A stretch of 6,571 nucleotides of DNA from Eubacteriales Family XIII. Incertae Sedis bacterium. Lineage in GTDB: Bacteria; Bacillota_A; Clostridia; Peptostreptococcales; Anaerovoracaceae. The notes beneath the pieces are model-generated. The model was not told the DNA's origin. It did no database searches and saw nothing but the letters and a program-made list of their open reading frames with translations. The stretch covers positions 1 to 6,571 of the forward strand of contig JAITLA010000086.1 in the NCBI GenBank assembly GCA_031278145.1, in the 5' to 3' direction. Positions 1 to 5,654 of the stretch are shown here, one piece after another (the stretch's first letter is position 1; every line of letters starts with the position of its first letter). The position numbers were made by a program, and so were the translations under genes.

Positions 1-117
1 TTCAATTTTGCCTGTTTTACGCGGCTTTAGCCGCAGTGTAAAACAGGACAGCGAAGTGAGCCTCGGGCGAACGGAGGAATGAGGCGAAGCCGAATGTTGG
101 ACGGAGCCAAAATTGAA
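1..117. repeat. Structured intergenic element with terminal inverted repeats (MITE-like)
   Basis: The 10 bases at 1-10 (TTCAATTTTG) are exactly the reverse complement of 108-117, so the element has perfect terminal inverted repeats. Just inside the left end is a nested hairpin: CCTGTTTTAC (11-20) pairs with GTAAAACAGG (38-47), and within it GCGGCT (21-26) pairs with AGCCGC (29-34). A further short pair is GCCTC (60-64) with GAGGC (81-85). The right half is purine-rich with loosely repeated GAAG/GAAC...GAG words. No credible ORF lies in it. The symmetry suggests a non-autonomous mobile element or a cloverleaf-like intergenic repeat. This is inference: only one copy is visible and no target-site duplication can be tested because the left end is the window edge. 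Confidence 0.55.
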
Positions 118-128
118 ATTGCGCGATT

Positions 129-191
129 TACCGGCACGGGCCACAGTGCCAAACCTGCCCGGTACACAAAAGAACCGTCCCCGTGTGTACT
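129..191. repeat. Palindromic repeats with AGAACCGTCCCC core (REP-like)
   Basis: Two overlapping dyads are visible. TACCGG (129-134) can pair with CCGGTA (159-164), enclosing GGCAC (133-137)/GTGCC (146-150), which overlaps the outer arm by two bases. GTACACA (162-168) can pair with TGTGTAC (185-191), enclosing the core AGAACCGTCCCC. From memory, short repeats with this core flanked by GTACACA-type arms recur in Firmicutes genomes and are often found near IS200-like/RAYT transposases. That link is recalled, not shown here. No transposase is encoded in the window. Confidence 0.5.
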
Positions 192-238
192 TTGTCAGTG
201 ACCCCGCAAAAATGGCGTGGGGTTTGAGTGGTGACAAA
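191..238. repeat. Two-step hairpin ending at the following gene
   Basis: TTTGTCA (191-197) is the exact reverse complement of TGACAAA (232-238). Inside it, ACCCCGC (201-207) pairs with GCGTGGGGT (215-223) with a one-base bulge. The fold directly abuts the AGAACCGTCCCC repeat, so both may be parts of one composite REP unit. Its right arm covers the GTG codons at 228 and 231, which argues against those as the start of the next gene. It has no following T-run and is not a convincing terminator. Confidence 0.5.
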
Positions 239-245
239 CCATACA

Positions 246-929
246 ATGGACGAGATTTTCATCGACTTCTCATTGCCCACACTCTACGACGCGGCGCTTT
301 CGCGGCTGAAGGCCGCGTGCCGCTTCGATCCGGACAAGGAGGCGCACGCGCGCATGCTCGAGGACGCGCTCGCCGCGCATCGGGAATGGACGGAGGGTGC
401 GGCGCTCTCGGCCGTCGCCGCTTGTTTTGCGCCCGTCGCGCCGCAGGGTCCCTCGCTGCGGATAGCGGGTGTCGCTTTCGTTTGCCCCGCCTTTGAACAG
501 ATAGACGCGCGCAATGTGATCAAGCTCGTCGCCTACGCCCTGTCGCTGCGCGTCGACGAAAGGCCGGAGCCGCGCCTCTCGCGTCTGTTTTACGGGGATT
601 TGTGGCAGACCGTCTACCTCGAAGCGGCCTTCGCCGCGCTGCGCGCACGGCTCGCGGCGCAGACGGACGGCGTCCTCTCCGATTCCTTTGGTCCCGGCTA
701 TTACGGCATGCGGATTGAGGAGATGCGGAAGCTCGCGCGCGTGCTGGACTTCGGCAGGATAGGCGCGGCGGTGCGCGCGGACGGGAGCATCAGGCCGCCG
801 AAGTCCTGCGCCGGGCTGTTCTTTGCCGTGCGGGACGCGGCGCGCATGCCCCAAGACGCCTGCCGCGGCTGCGCGGGCGATGCGGCGGGCTGCGCTTTTT
901 GCGCGCATCGGAGGCGGGATTCGCGCTGA
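246..929 (+). CDS. Probable vitamin B12-dependent methionine synthase activation-domain protein
   Basis: 227 residues from the ATG at 246. A GTG at 228 in the same frame would add six residues, but it lies in a hairpin arm. Neither start has a clear ribosome binding site. The C-terminal half resembles the MetH reactivation (AdoMet-binding) fold as found in small clostridial stand-alone proteins: YGDLWQTVYLEAAFAAL (116-132) sits where the family has its GALGSAAVEA-like helix, SFGPGYYGM (147-155) matches the S-PGYG motif, and RPPKSCAG (183-190) matches the P-KSVSG motif. The tail carries Cys206, 209, 216 and 219 (CxxC-x6-CxxC), a possible metal or Fe-S site. No signal peptide or membrane segment is visible, so it is probably cytosolic. 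In this family the domain helps reductive reactivation of cobalamin-bound methionine synthase, and that role is inferred here. No methionine synthase gene is nearby. The gene appears monocistronic, separated from pyrH by a likely terminator and a promoter. Confidence 0.55.
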   Translation: MDEIFIDFSLPTLYDAALSRLKAACRFDPDKEAHARMLEDALAAHREWTEGAALSAVAACFAPVAPQGPSLRIAGVAFVCPAFEQIDARNVIKLVAYALSLRVDERPEPRLSRLFYGDLWQTVYLEAAFAALRARLAAQTDGVLSDSFGPGYYGMRIEEMRKLARVLDFGRIGAAVRADGSIRPPKSCAGLFFAVRDAARMPQDACRGCAGDAAGCAFCAHRRRDSR

Positions 930-956
930 GGGCTTGCTGTTCATACCCCATGCAAA

Positions 957-975
957 CGCCGCGTCCTTTGCGGCG
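957..975. repeat. GC-rich hairpin in intergenic region
   Basis: CGCCGC (957-962) pairs perfectly with GCGGCG (970-975) around a 7-base loop, 28 bases after the stop codon of the preceding gene. It has no T-run on the + strand, so it is not a standard intrinsic terminator. It could act as a 3'-end stabiliser or be part of a longer terminator region. The rest of 930-1033 shows no coding potential that I trust. Confidence 0.35.
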
Positions 976-1036
976 CTGCGAAGAGCGGAGAGGATGCCCA
1001 AGCCCAAGGCCGATTGCCTCCGAACCGTAAGCAACG

Positions 1037-1061
1037 CTTGCTTGAGCGTAGCAAGAATTTT
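1037..1061 (+). terminator. Weak terminator-like hairpin
   Basis: CTTGCT (1037-1042) pairs with AGCAAG (1050-1055), followed by AATTTT (1056-1061). An alternative pairing is ACGCT (1034-1038) with AGCGT (1045-1049). Placed after the 246-929 gene and just before the pyrH promoter, it could end upstream transcription. The stem is short and moderately GC, and the T-run is only four bases, so the call is tentative. Confidence 0.3.
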
Positions 1062-1070
1062 CTGTTTCGA

Positions 1071-1099
1071 TTGAACGACGGCGCGTTTTGATGTATAAT
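1071..1099 (+). promoter_or_regulatory. SigA/sigma-70 promoter for the pyrH operon
   Basis: A -35 box TTGAAC (1071-1076) is followed, after exactly 17 bases, by a perfect -10 box TATAAT (1094-1099). The expected transcription start is about 1106-1108. This is the best promoter in the window and sits in a local AT-richer stretch. It would drive pyrH and, since no strong terminator or promoter is seen downstream, probably the whole run to rseP. Confidence 0.8.
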
Positions 1100-1105
1100 A
1101 ACCAA

Positions 1106-1241
1106 GGAACAACCGTTATATTGCGTGGCCCGCGCTTCCGCCCGGCGGCGAAAGCGCGCGGAACCGTACAATAGATACCCCGGATACCCTCGCCGCGCTT
1201 CGGCGGCCCCGATGCTCGGCGAGGCGGAAAAGGAGCGAGGA
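1106..1241 (+). promoter_or_regulatory. Structured 5' leader of pyrH
   Basis: Between the predicted start of transcription and the pyrH ATG lie about 135 nt with several strong dyads. CGCGCTT (1131-1137) pairs with AAGCGCG (1152-1158). CCTCGCCG (1188-1195) can pair with CGGCGAGG (1217-1224). The competing CGCCG (1191-1195) with CGGCG (1201-1205) uses the same left arm, so these two folds exclude each other. The second dyad ends 6 bases before the AGGAG ribosome binding site. GATACCC is repeated at 1174-1180 and 1183-1189. No short leader ORF with a ribosome binding site is apparent, and no known riboswitch class is recognised. A regulatory role is inference only. Confidence 0.4.
1231..1235 (+). 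promoter_or_regulatory. Ribosome binding site fixing the pyrH start
   Basis: AGGAG lies six bases upstream of the ATG at 1242. In-frame alternative starts at 1125 (GTG) and 1212 (ATG) lack such a site and would add residues unlike any UMP kinase N-terminus. Confidence 0.75.
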
Positions 1242-1958
1242 ATGGAGGAACACAGGCTGCCCAAATACAAGCGGATCGTCCTGAAGATCAGCGGCGAGGC
1301 GCTGGCCGGCGAGAACAAGTTCGGCCTGAACGAAGCGATGCTTTCACAGGTGGCGGATCAGATCAAGGAGATCGCCCTGCTCGGCGTGGAGATTGCGATT
1401 GTGGTGGGAGGCGGCAACTTCTGGCGCGGCAGGACCGGCAAGAGCATGGACCGCGCGACCGCCGACTACATGGGTATGCTGGCGACGGTGATCAACGCCC
1501 TCGCCCTGCAGACCGCCTTTGAGGCCAAGGGTATCCCGACGCGGGTGCAGACCGCCATCGAGATGCGCGAGATCGCGGAGCCCTACATCAGGCGGCGGGC
1601 CATGGCGCATCTCGACCGCAGGATCGTCGTGATCTTCGCGGCGGGGACGGGCAATCCCTTCTTTTCGACGGATACGACGGCGGCCCTGCGCGCGGCGGAG
1701 ATCGAAGCGGACATCATCCTGCTGGCGAAGAAGGTGGACGCCGTGTATTCGGACGACCCCCACGCGCACCCGGACGCCGTCCGCTACAGCGCGCTGACGC
1801 ACCAAGAGGTGCTTGAAAAAGATCTCGGTGTCATGGATTCCACGGCGGCCTCGCTCTGCCGGGACAACAAGATACCCATCCATGTGTTCGGCCTTTCGGA
1901 GCCCGGCAATGTGCTGCGGGCCGTGTACGGTGAGGACATCGGTACGATTGTCCGGTGA
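1242..1958 (+). CDS. pyrH: UMP kinase (uridylate kinase)
   Basis: 238 residues, the usual size for bacterial UMP kinase of the amino-acid kinase fold. The enzyme phosphorylates UMP to UDP with ATP in the cytosol, as a homohexamer in this family, and controls flux into UTP and CTP. Visible motifs are the N-terminal phosphate-binding KISGEAL (15-21), the glycine-rich [10 protein letters not shown] (54-63), the UMP-site stretch with [11 protein letters not shown] (135-145) and the nucleotide-binding loop around [11 protein letters not shown] (163-173). The start at 1242 follows a well-placed AGGAG. It is the first gene of the operon under the promoter at 1071-1099. In many Firmicutes pyrH follows rpsB-tsf; here those genes are absent directly upstream. 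The spacer to frr is 106 bases. Confidence 0.97.
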   Translation: MEEHRLPKYKRIVLKISGEALAGENKFGLNEAMLSQVADQIKEIALLGVEIAIVVGGGNFWRGRTGKSMDRATADYMGMLATVINALALQTAFEAKGIPTRVQTAIEMREIAEPYIRRRAMAHLDRRIVVIFAAGTGNPFFSTDTTAALRAAEIEADIILLAKKVDAVYSDDPHAHPDAVRYSALTHQEVLEKDLGVMDSTAASLCRDNKIPIHVFGLSEPGNVLRAVYGEDIGTIVR

Positions 1959-2064
1959 ACGCGCACCGCGCGCAAGCCGCTCCGATCCGAATATTTTTTC
2001 CAAGCTTGGGCTTTCCATGGAACCAAGGATGCGAAAACGCGCTCTAATGTTAAGGAGGTTTGAT
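1959..2064 (+). other. pyrH-frr spacer with palindromes and a T-run
   Basis: This 106-base spacer contains a T6 run (1994-1999), the palindrome CCAAGCTTGG (2000-2009), the palindrome TCCATGGA (2014-2021), and CTTGG (2005-2009) able to pair with CCAAG (2023-2027). The T-run lies before the palindromes rather than after them, so this is not a normal + strand terminator. No good promoter was found for frr here. It ends in the strong AAGGAGG site (2052-2058) of frr. Confidence 0.35.
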
Positions 2065-2622
2065 ATGAGCATGGATGTACAGCAGATTTTGGATGAAAAA
2101 TCCGCCAAGAGCATAGCGGCTCTGAAGGAAAATCTGAATACCGTCAGGGCCGGCCGCGCGAATCCCGCCTTGCTCGACAAGGTCTTGGTCGATTATTACG
2201 GCACGCCGACACCGCTCAAAAACATCTCGAATATTACGGCGCCTGACCCGCGGAGCCTTCTGATCACGCCCTTCGATCCGAAATCCCTGCACGGCATCGA
2301 GAAGGCCGTCAACCTTGCGAATCTCGGGATCAACCCCGCAAACGACGGCAAGGTCATCCGGCTTTCGATCCCGCCGGTCACGGAGGAACGCAGGAAGGAC
2401 TTGACCAAGCTCGTCAGGAAGTACGGGGAGGACGCCAAGATCGCCATCCGCAACGAGCGCCGCGACGCCAACGAGGAGCTCAAGAGGCTGGAAAAGGCCG
2501 GCGAGCTGACGGAGGACGATCTGAAGGACGAGCTGGAAGCGGTGCAGAAGAAGGCGGACAAGAGCGTCAAGGAGATCGACGCCATCATCTCGGAAAAAGA
2601 AAAGGAGATCATGGAGGTCTGA
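2065..2622 (+). CDS. frr: Ribosome recycling factor
   Basis: 185 residues, the standard length for RRF. With EF-G it splits the post-termination 70S ribosome into subunits so that they can start again. Family hallmarks are visible: the RAGRANPALL segment (28-37) of the long helical domain, GTPTPLKNISNI (46-57) and ITPFDPKSL (67-75) of the small domain, SIPPVTEERR (101-110), and the basic helix IRNERRDANEEL (128-139), followed by a charged helical C-terminus. The ATG at 2065 has an excellent AAGGAGG site six bases upstream. A second ATG two codons later is possible but worse placed. The stop codon shares one base with the start of the following small ORF (TGATG), which suggests translational coupling. 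Confidence 0.97.
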   Translation: MSMDVQQILDEKSAKSIAALKENLNTVRAGRANPALLDKVLVDYYGTPTPLKNISNITAPDPRSLLITPFDPKSLHGIEKAVNLANLGINPANDGKVIRLSIPPVTEERRKDLTKLVRKYGEDAKIAIRNERRDANEELKRLEKAGELTEDDLKDELEAVQKKADKSVKEIDAIISEKEKEIMEV

Positions 2623-2837
2623 TGGAAGACGCGTGTTCGAAAGTTCCGGATGTTCTGCTCCTGGACGCGGACAAGGCGGCACGCTTGCTGGAAGACGCGG
2701 GGTTCGCCTTTCGCGTCTTCGAAACGCGGGCGCCGCGGGTGCCGCGGGAAGCCTCGCGGGACGGGCGGCTTCGCGTGATCCGCGTGCGCGCGGACGCGGC
2801 TTCGGATTTTTTGGAGCTTATCGTGTGCGAAATATGA
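2622..2837 (+). CDS. Small PASTA-like hypothetical protein
   Basis: A 71-residue ORF filling exactly the gap between frr and uppS. Its ATG overlaps the frr stop by one base, its TGA overlaps the ATG ATG at the start of uppS, and GGAGGT lies four bases before its ATG, so it is very likely translated. The sequence begins near VPDVLLLDADKAARLLEDAG (8-27), which follows the PASTA-domain pattern VPDV-G-...-A---L--AG, then has a basic and proline-rich middle (APRVPREASRDGR, 37-49) and a final strand pair RVIRVRA (51-57) and LELIVCEI (64-71). There is no signal peptide, membrane segment or kinase part, so unlike classical PASTA proteins it would be cytosolic. The resemblance is judged by eye. Function is unknown. 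It may serve to couple translation of uppS to frr, or have a role linked to wall or lipid synthesis. Confidence 0.65.
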   Translation: MEDACSKVPDVLLLDADKAARLLEDAGFAFRVFETRAPRVPREASRDGRLRVIRVRADAASDFLELIVCEI

Positions 2838-3544
2838 TGGATTTGAATCGCATACCCGCGCATATCGGCATCGTCATGGACGGGAACGGGCGCTGGGCGC
2901 GGGCGAAAGGCTTGCCGCGGCTTTCGGGCCACAACGCGGGCATGCTCGCCATGAAGGAGATCGTGAAGCGGGCCTCCGCGCTGGGCGTCAAATACCTCAC
3001 GGTCTACGCCTTCTCCACGGAGAATTGGAAGCGCAGCGTCGAAGAGGTTTCGGGCATCTTCAATCTGCTGATCCTGTACGTGGACAGGGAGCTTGCGGAG
3101 CTCAACGCGAACAACGTGCGGGTTCGCATCCTCGGCGATTACGAGGCCTTGCCGCCAAGCGCGGTCGAGCGCCTGCGGCGCTCGCTCAAGACCACGGCGG
3201 ACAACGGCGGGATGCAGTTTGGCATCGCGCTGAATTACGGAAGCAGGAACGAGATCGCGCGCGCCTTGCGCGCCGTCGCCGCAGAGGTTGCGGCGGGGCG
3301 GCTCGCGCCGGAGGGGATCGACGAAGCGCTGATTGCGAGCAGGCTTTACACGGCCGGCATGCCCGATCCCGATCTGATCATCCGCACGGGCGGCGAGCGG
3401 CGTCTGTCCAATTTTCTGCTTTGGCAGAGCGCCTACAGCGAGTTCGTTTTTTCGGAGGTGCATTGGCCCGATTTCAGCCCGCGGGAGTTTGAGAAATCCA
3501 TCGAGGAATACCAAGGCAGGGAACGCCGCTTCGGCGGTCGTTAG
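2834..3544 (+). CDS. uppS: Undecaprenyl diphosphate synthase (cis-prenyltransferase)
   Basis: 236 residues from the ATG at 2834. The enzyme adds isopentenyl units in cis to farnesyl diphosphate to make undecaprenyl diphosphate, the lipid carrier precursor for peptidoglycan and other wall polymers. It works at the inner face of the membrane. Motifs: HIGIVMDGNGRWA (10-22) with catalytic Asp16, the FSTENWKR loop (60-67), and the C-terminal DLIIRTGGERRLSNFLLWQ (180-198), followed by AYSEFVFSEVHWPDF (200-214). The start is not certain. ATG codons at 2834 and 2837 overlap the stop of the small ORF but have no close ribosome binding site. A GTG at 2825 in the same frame lies eight bases after GGAG (2813-2816) and would add three residues. 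Either way translation probably depends on the upstream ORF. The Dxr product pathway encoded downstream supplies its substrate. Confidence 0.95.
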   Translation: MMDLNRIPAHIGIVMDGNGRWARAKGLPRLSGHNAGMLAMKEIVKRASALGVKYLTVYAFSTENWKRSVEEVSGIFNLLILYVDRELAELNANNVRVRILGDYEALPPSAVERLRRSLKTTADNGGMQFGIALNYGSRNEIARALRAVAAEVAAGRLAPEGIDEALIASRLYTAGMPDPDLIIRTGGERRLSNFLLWQSAYSEFVFSEVHWPDFSPREFEKSIEEYQGRERRFGGR

Positions 3545-3594
3545 CGCCGCGCGCCCATAAAACGCCGCGCGGGAAGGGATTCGCGGCGCTTCCC
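3543..3594. repeat. Alternative hairpins in the uppS-cdsA spacer
   Basis: AGCGCCGCG (3543-3551, including the end of the uppS stop codon) is the exact reverse complement of 3582-3590. A direct repeat of CGCCGCGCG occurs at 3545-3553 and 3563-3571, and the second copy can also pair with CGCGGCG (3582-3588). GGGAAG (3571-3576) can pair with CTTCCC (3589-3594). These folds compete for the same bases. No T-run follows, so it is probably not a terminator; it could be an RNA processing or stability site, or a short REP-like repeat. Confidence 0.45.
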
Positions 3595-3633
3595 CAAAGG
3601 CCCGAGGCAAGCCCCGCCGGAAGGACAAGCCGA

Positions 3634-4452
3634 ATGAAGCAGCGCGTCGTTTCAAGCTTAATCATGCTGCCCCTGCTCGCCGTCGTATTCGTCGGGGGCC
3701 GCCTGCTTCTCGCGGCCTGCTTCCTCATAGGCGTCGCGGGCATGCGCGAATTCTTTCGCTCCTTCGAACGCGCCGTCGCCCTGCGCGGCAAGAGCCGCGG
3801 CGCGCATCCGTCGCGCGCGATTGCCTATGCCGCCGCGGTCGGCCTGTACTGCATCGATCTGTTCGCGCCGGACAAAAGCGCGCTCTATATGCTCTGGTTC
3901 TTCCTTGCGGCGGCGCTGTCCCTGCTGTACCCGCTCGACGCGAACAGACGCCGGATCGAGGACGGCATGGTGACCTTGACGGGGATCCTCTACATCTGCT
4001 TCTTTTCGTACCATGTGGCGCTGCTCGGGCAGCTGCCCCGATACGAACGCATGGTGTGGCTGATCTTTCTGGCGGCCTTCGGGACGGACATCGCGGCCTT
4101 TTTCACGGGCAGCCTGATCGGGCGGCATAAGCTCTGTCCGGCCATCAGCCCCGGGAAGACGACGGAGGGCGCGGTGGGCGGCTTCCTCGGCAGCGTGCTT
4201 TTCTGCGGCGCGTTCGGATATCTGCTCATGCCCGCGCTGCTCGCGCACTGCCTGATCCTCGGGGCAATCGGCGGCGTCGTTTCGCAGCTCGGCGACCTTA
4301 CGGCCTCCGTGTTCAAACGCGGCTTGGGCATAAAGGATTACGGCAATCTGATTCCGGGACACGGGGGGATCTTGGATCGATTCGACAGCGTGCTCTTTAC
4401 CGCGCCGGTCGTATATTATTACACAGTGTTGGTCATTCCCATGACAGTATGA
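3634..4452 (+). CDS. cdsA: Phosphatidate cytidylyltransferase (CDP-diglyceride synthase)
   Basis: 272 residues, typical for CdsA. It condenses phosphatidic acid with CTP to give CDP-diacylglycerol, the precursor of the membrane phospholipids. It is a polytopic membrane protein: hydrophobic stretches are seen near 5-36, 62-76, 85-99, 113-131, 139-162, 181-218 and 254-270. The CTP_transf_1 signature is complete: SVFKR (225-229), KD (234-235), IPGHGG (240-245) and DRFD (248-251). SPGKTTEG (172-179) and TDIAAFFTG (151-159) are further family blocks. The ATG at 3634 has AAGGA (3621-3625) eight bases upstream. The gap after uppS is 89 bases and holds alternative hairpins. The gene ends 19 bases before dxr, with an AT-richer last few codons. 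Confidence 0.96.
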   Translation: MKQRVVSSLIMLPLLAVVFVGGRLLLAACFLIGVAGMREFFRSFERAVALRGKSRGAHPSRAIAYAAAVGLYCIDLFAPDKSALYMLWFFLAAALSLLYPLDANRRRIEDGMVTLTGILYICFFSYHVALLGQLPRYERMVWLIFLAAFGTDIAAFFTGSLIGRHKLCPAISPGKTTEGAVGGFLGSVLFCGAFGYLLMPALLAHCLILGAIGGVVSQLGDLTASVFKRGLGIKDYGNLIPGHGGILDRFDSVLFTAPVVYYYTVLVIPMTV

Positions 4453-4471
4453 GCATCATTAAAGGTAAATA

Positions 4472-5641
4472 ATGAAAAAAATCGGAATTTTCGGTTCCAC
4501 GGGCTCCGTCGGGACGCAAACGGTCCGCATTGTGGAGATGAACCCGGACAAGCTGAAGGCGACGGTCCTCACTTGCGGCGGGAATACGGAGCTGCTTCGG
4601 ACGCAGATCAGAAAGCTCAAGCCGTCCTTGGCCGTCGTCGGCGAGGCGCAGGCGGCGGAGGGTGCAATCGGGGCGCTGGCGAAGGAATTTCCGCGCACCG
4701 AATTTCTCACGGGCGCGGACGGCTTGGCGCAGGCGGCGGAGAAGGGCGATCACGACCTCATGCTGAACGCGATTTCGGGCATCGCGGGCCTCGTTCCGAC
4801 CTGGCGCGCGATATGCGGCGGAAAGGATGTCGCGCTCGCGAACAAGGAAACCATCGTGGCGGGCGGCGAGTTGGTCATGGCGGAGAGCAAAAAGCGCGGG
4901 CTTGCCATCATCCCCGTGGACAGCGAGCACAGCGCCATCTTTCAGTGCCTGCAAAGCGGCCCCGCGGACGCGGTCGCGCGCATCCTGCTCTGCGGATCGG
5001 GCGGGCCCTTTCGCGGTTATTCCAAGGAACGCCTGAACGGCGTTACGGTGAGGCAGGCCCTGACGCATCCGAACTGGAAGATGGGCAGGAAGATCACCGT
5101 CGATTCCGCCACGATGATGAACAAGGGCCTGGAGCTGATCGAAACGGGGCGGCTCTTCGGCATCGCCGAGGACCGGATCGAGATCGTGATCCAGCCGCAG
5201 AGCATCATCCATTCGATGGTGGAATACGCGGACGGCGCCGTGATCGCGCAGCTCGGATCGCCGGATATGAAGGGACCGATCTCCTACGCGCTGTCCTTCC
5301 CCGAACGCTGGCCGGCGGAGGTGGCGCCCTTGGACTTCCACAAGCTGAAGGGCCTCGATTTTGAGCCGCCGGACGAGGAAACCTTCTCCTGTCTGCGCTT
5401 GGCGCGCGCGGCCATGCGCGCGGGCGGGAGCGGCCCCATCGCGCTCAACGCGGCGAACGAGGTACTGGTCCGGCTCTTCCTTGAGGGGAAGCTCCGTTTC
5501 TTGGATATCCAGACGCATCTCGAACGGACGATGGACCTGCACGTGCAGAGCCGCGCGACCGACGTGGACGGCATTTTGCGCATCGACGCCGAGGTGCGGG
5601 CGCAGGTGCTCAGGCGCGTCCACCGGGCTTGTTCCGCGTGA
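4472..5641 (+). CDS. dxr: 1-deoxy-D-xylulose 5-phosphate reductoisomerase
   Basis: 389 residues, the normal length for Dxr (IspC). It converts DXP to 2-C-methyl-D-erythritol 4-phosphate with NADPH and a divalent metal, the committed step of the MEP isoprenoid pathway in the cytosol. The NADPH-binding loop is GSTGSVGTQT (8-17). ANKET is at 123-127. Metal ligands are Asp150 and Glu152 in PVDSEHSA (148-155) and Glu221 in DSATMMNKGLELIE (211-224). The substrate loop GSGGPF (175-180), HPNWKMGRK (199-207) and SIIHSMVEY (244-252) are also present. The residue usually His in the HPQS-type motif is Gln241 here (QPQS). The C-terminal helical domain includes GPIALNAANEV (321-331). A modest AAAGG site (4461-4465) precedes the ATG. 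It lies 13 bases before rseP, consistent with co-transcription. Confidence 0.97.
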   Translation: MKKIGIFGSTGSVGTQTVRIVEMNPDKLKATVLTCGGNTELLRTQIRKLKPSLAVVGEAQAAEGAIGALAKEFPRTEFLTGADGLAQAAEKGDHDLMLNAISGIAGLVPTWRAICGGKDVALANKETIVAGGELVMAESKKRGLAIIPVDSEHSAIFQCLQSGPADAVARILLCGSGGPFRGYSKERLNGVTVRQALTHPNWKMGRKITVDSATMMNKGLELIETGRLFGIAEDRIEIVIQPQSIIHSMVEYADGAVIAQLGSPDMKGPISYALSFPERWPAEVAPLDFHKLKGLDFEPPDEETFSCLRLARAAMRAGGSGPIALNAANEVLVRLFLEGKLRFLDIQTHLERTMDLHVQSRATDVDGILRIDAEVRAQVLRRVHRACSA

Positions 5642-5654
5642 TACGGAGGTTCCG

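Noticed and set aside
113..496. 127-codon + strand frame starting at the edge of the repeat element
   Set aside because: It crosses three palindromic repeats and then overlaps the 246-929 gene in another frame; its second half is Arg/Gly/Ala-rich shadow sequence with no ribosome binding site.
823..1074. 83-codon + strand ORF after the B12-type gene
   Set aside because: It overlaps the end of the preceding gene out of frame, runs over the terminator-like hairpin to the -35 box, and shows no motif or ribosome binding site.
270..1112. 280-codon open frame on the - strand over the B12-type gene and the pyrH promoter
   Set aside because: It is antisense to a better ORF with recognisable motifs and would read through the promoter region; the translation is Arg/Ala-rich without any family motif.
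1125..1241. 39-residue N-terminal extension of pyrH
   Set aside because: The start would be GTG without a ribosome binding site; the extension is Arg-rich, covers the structured leader, and is not found in UMP kinases. The ATG at 1242 has a well-placed AGGAG.
4396..4453. Possible promoter at the AT-richer end of cdsA before dxr
   Set aside because: TATTAT and TTGGTC-like boxes exist, but none combine at 16-18 base spacing, so no promoter is supported.
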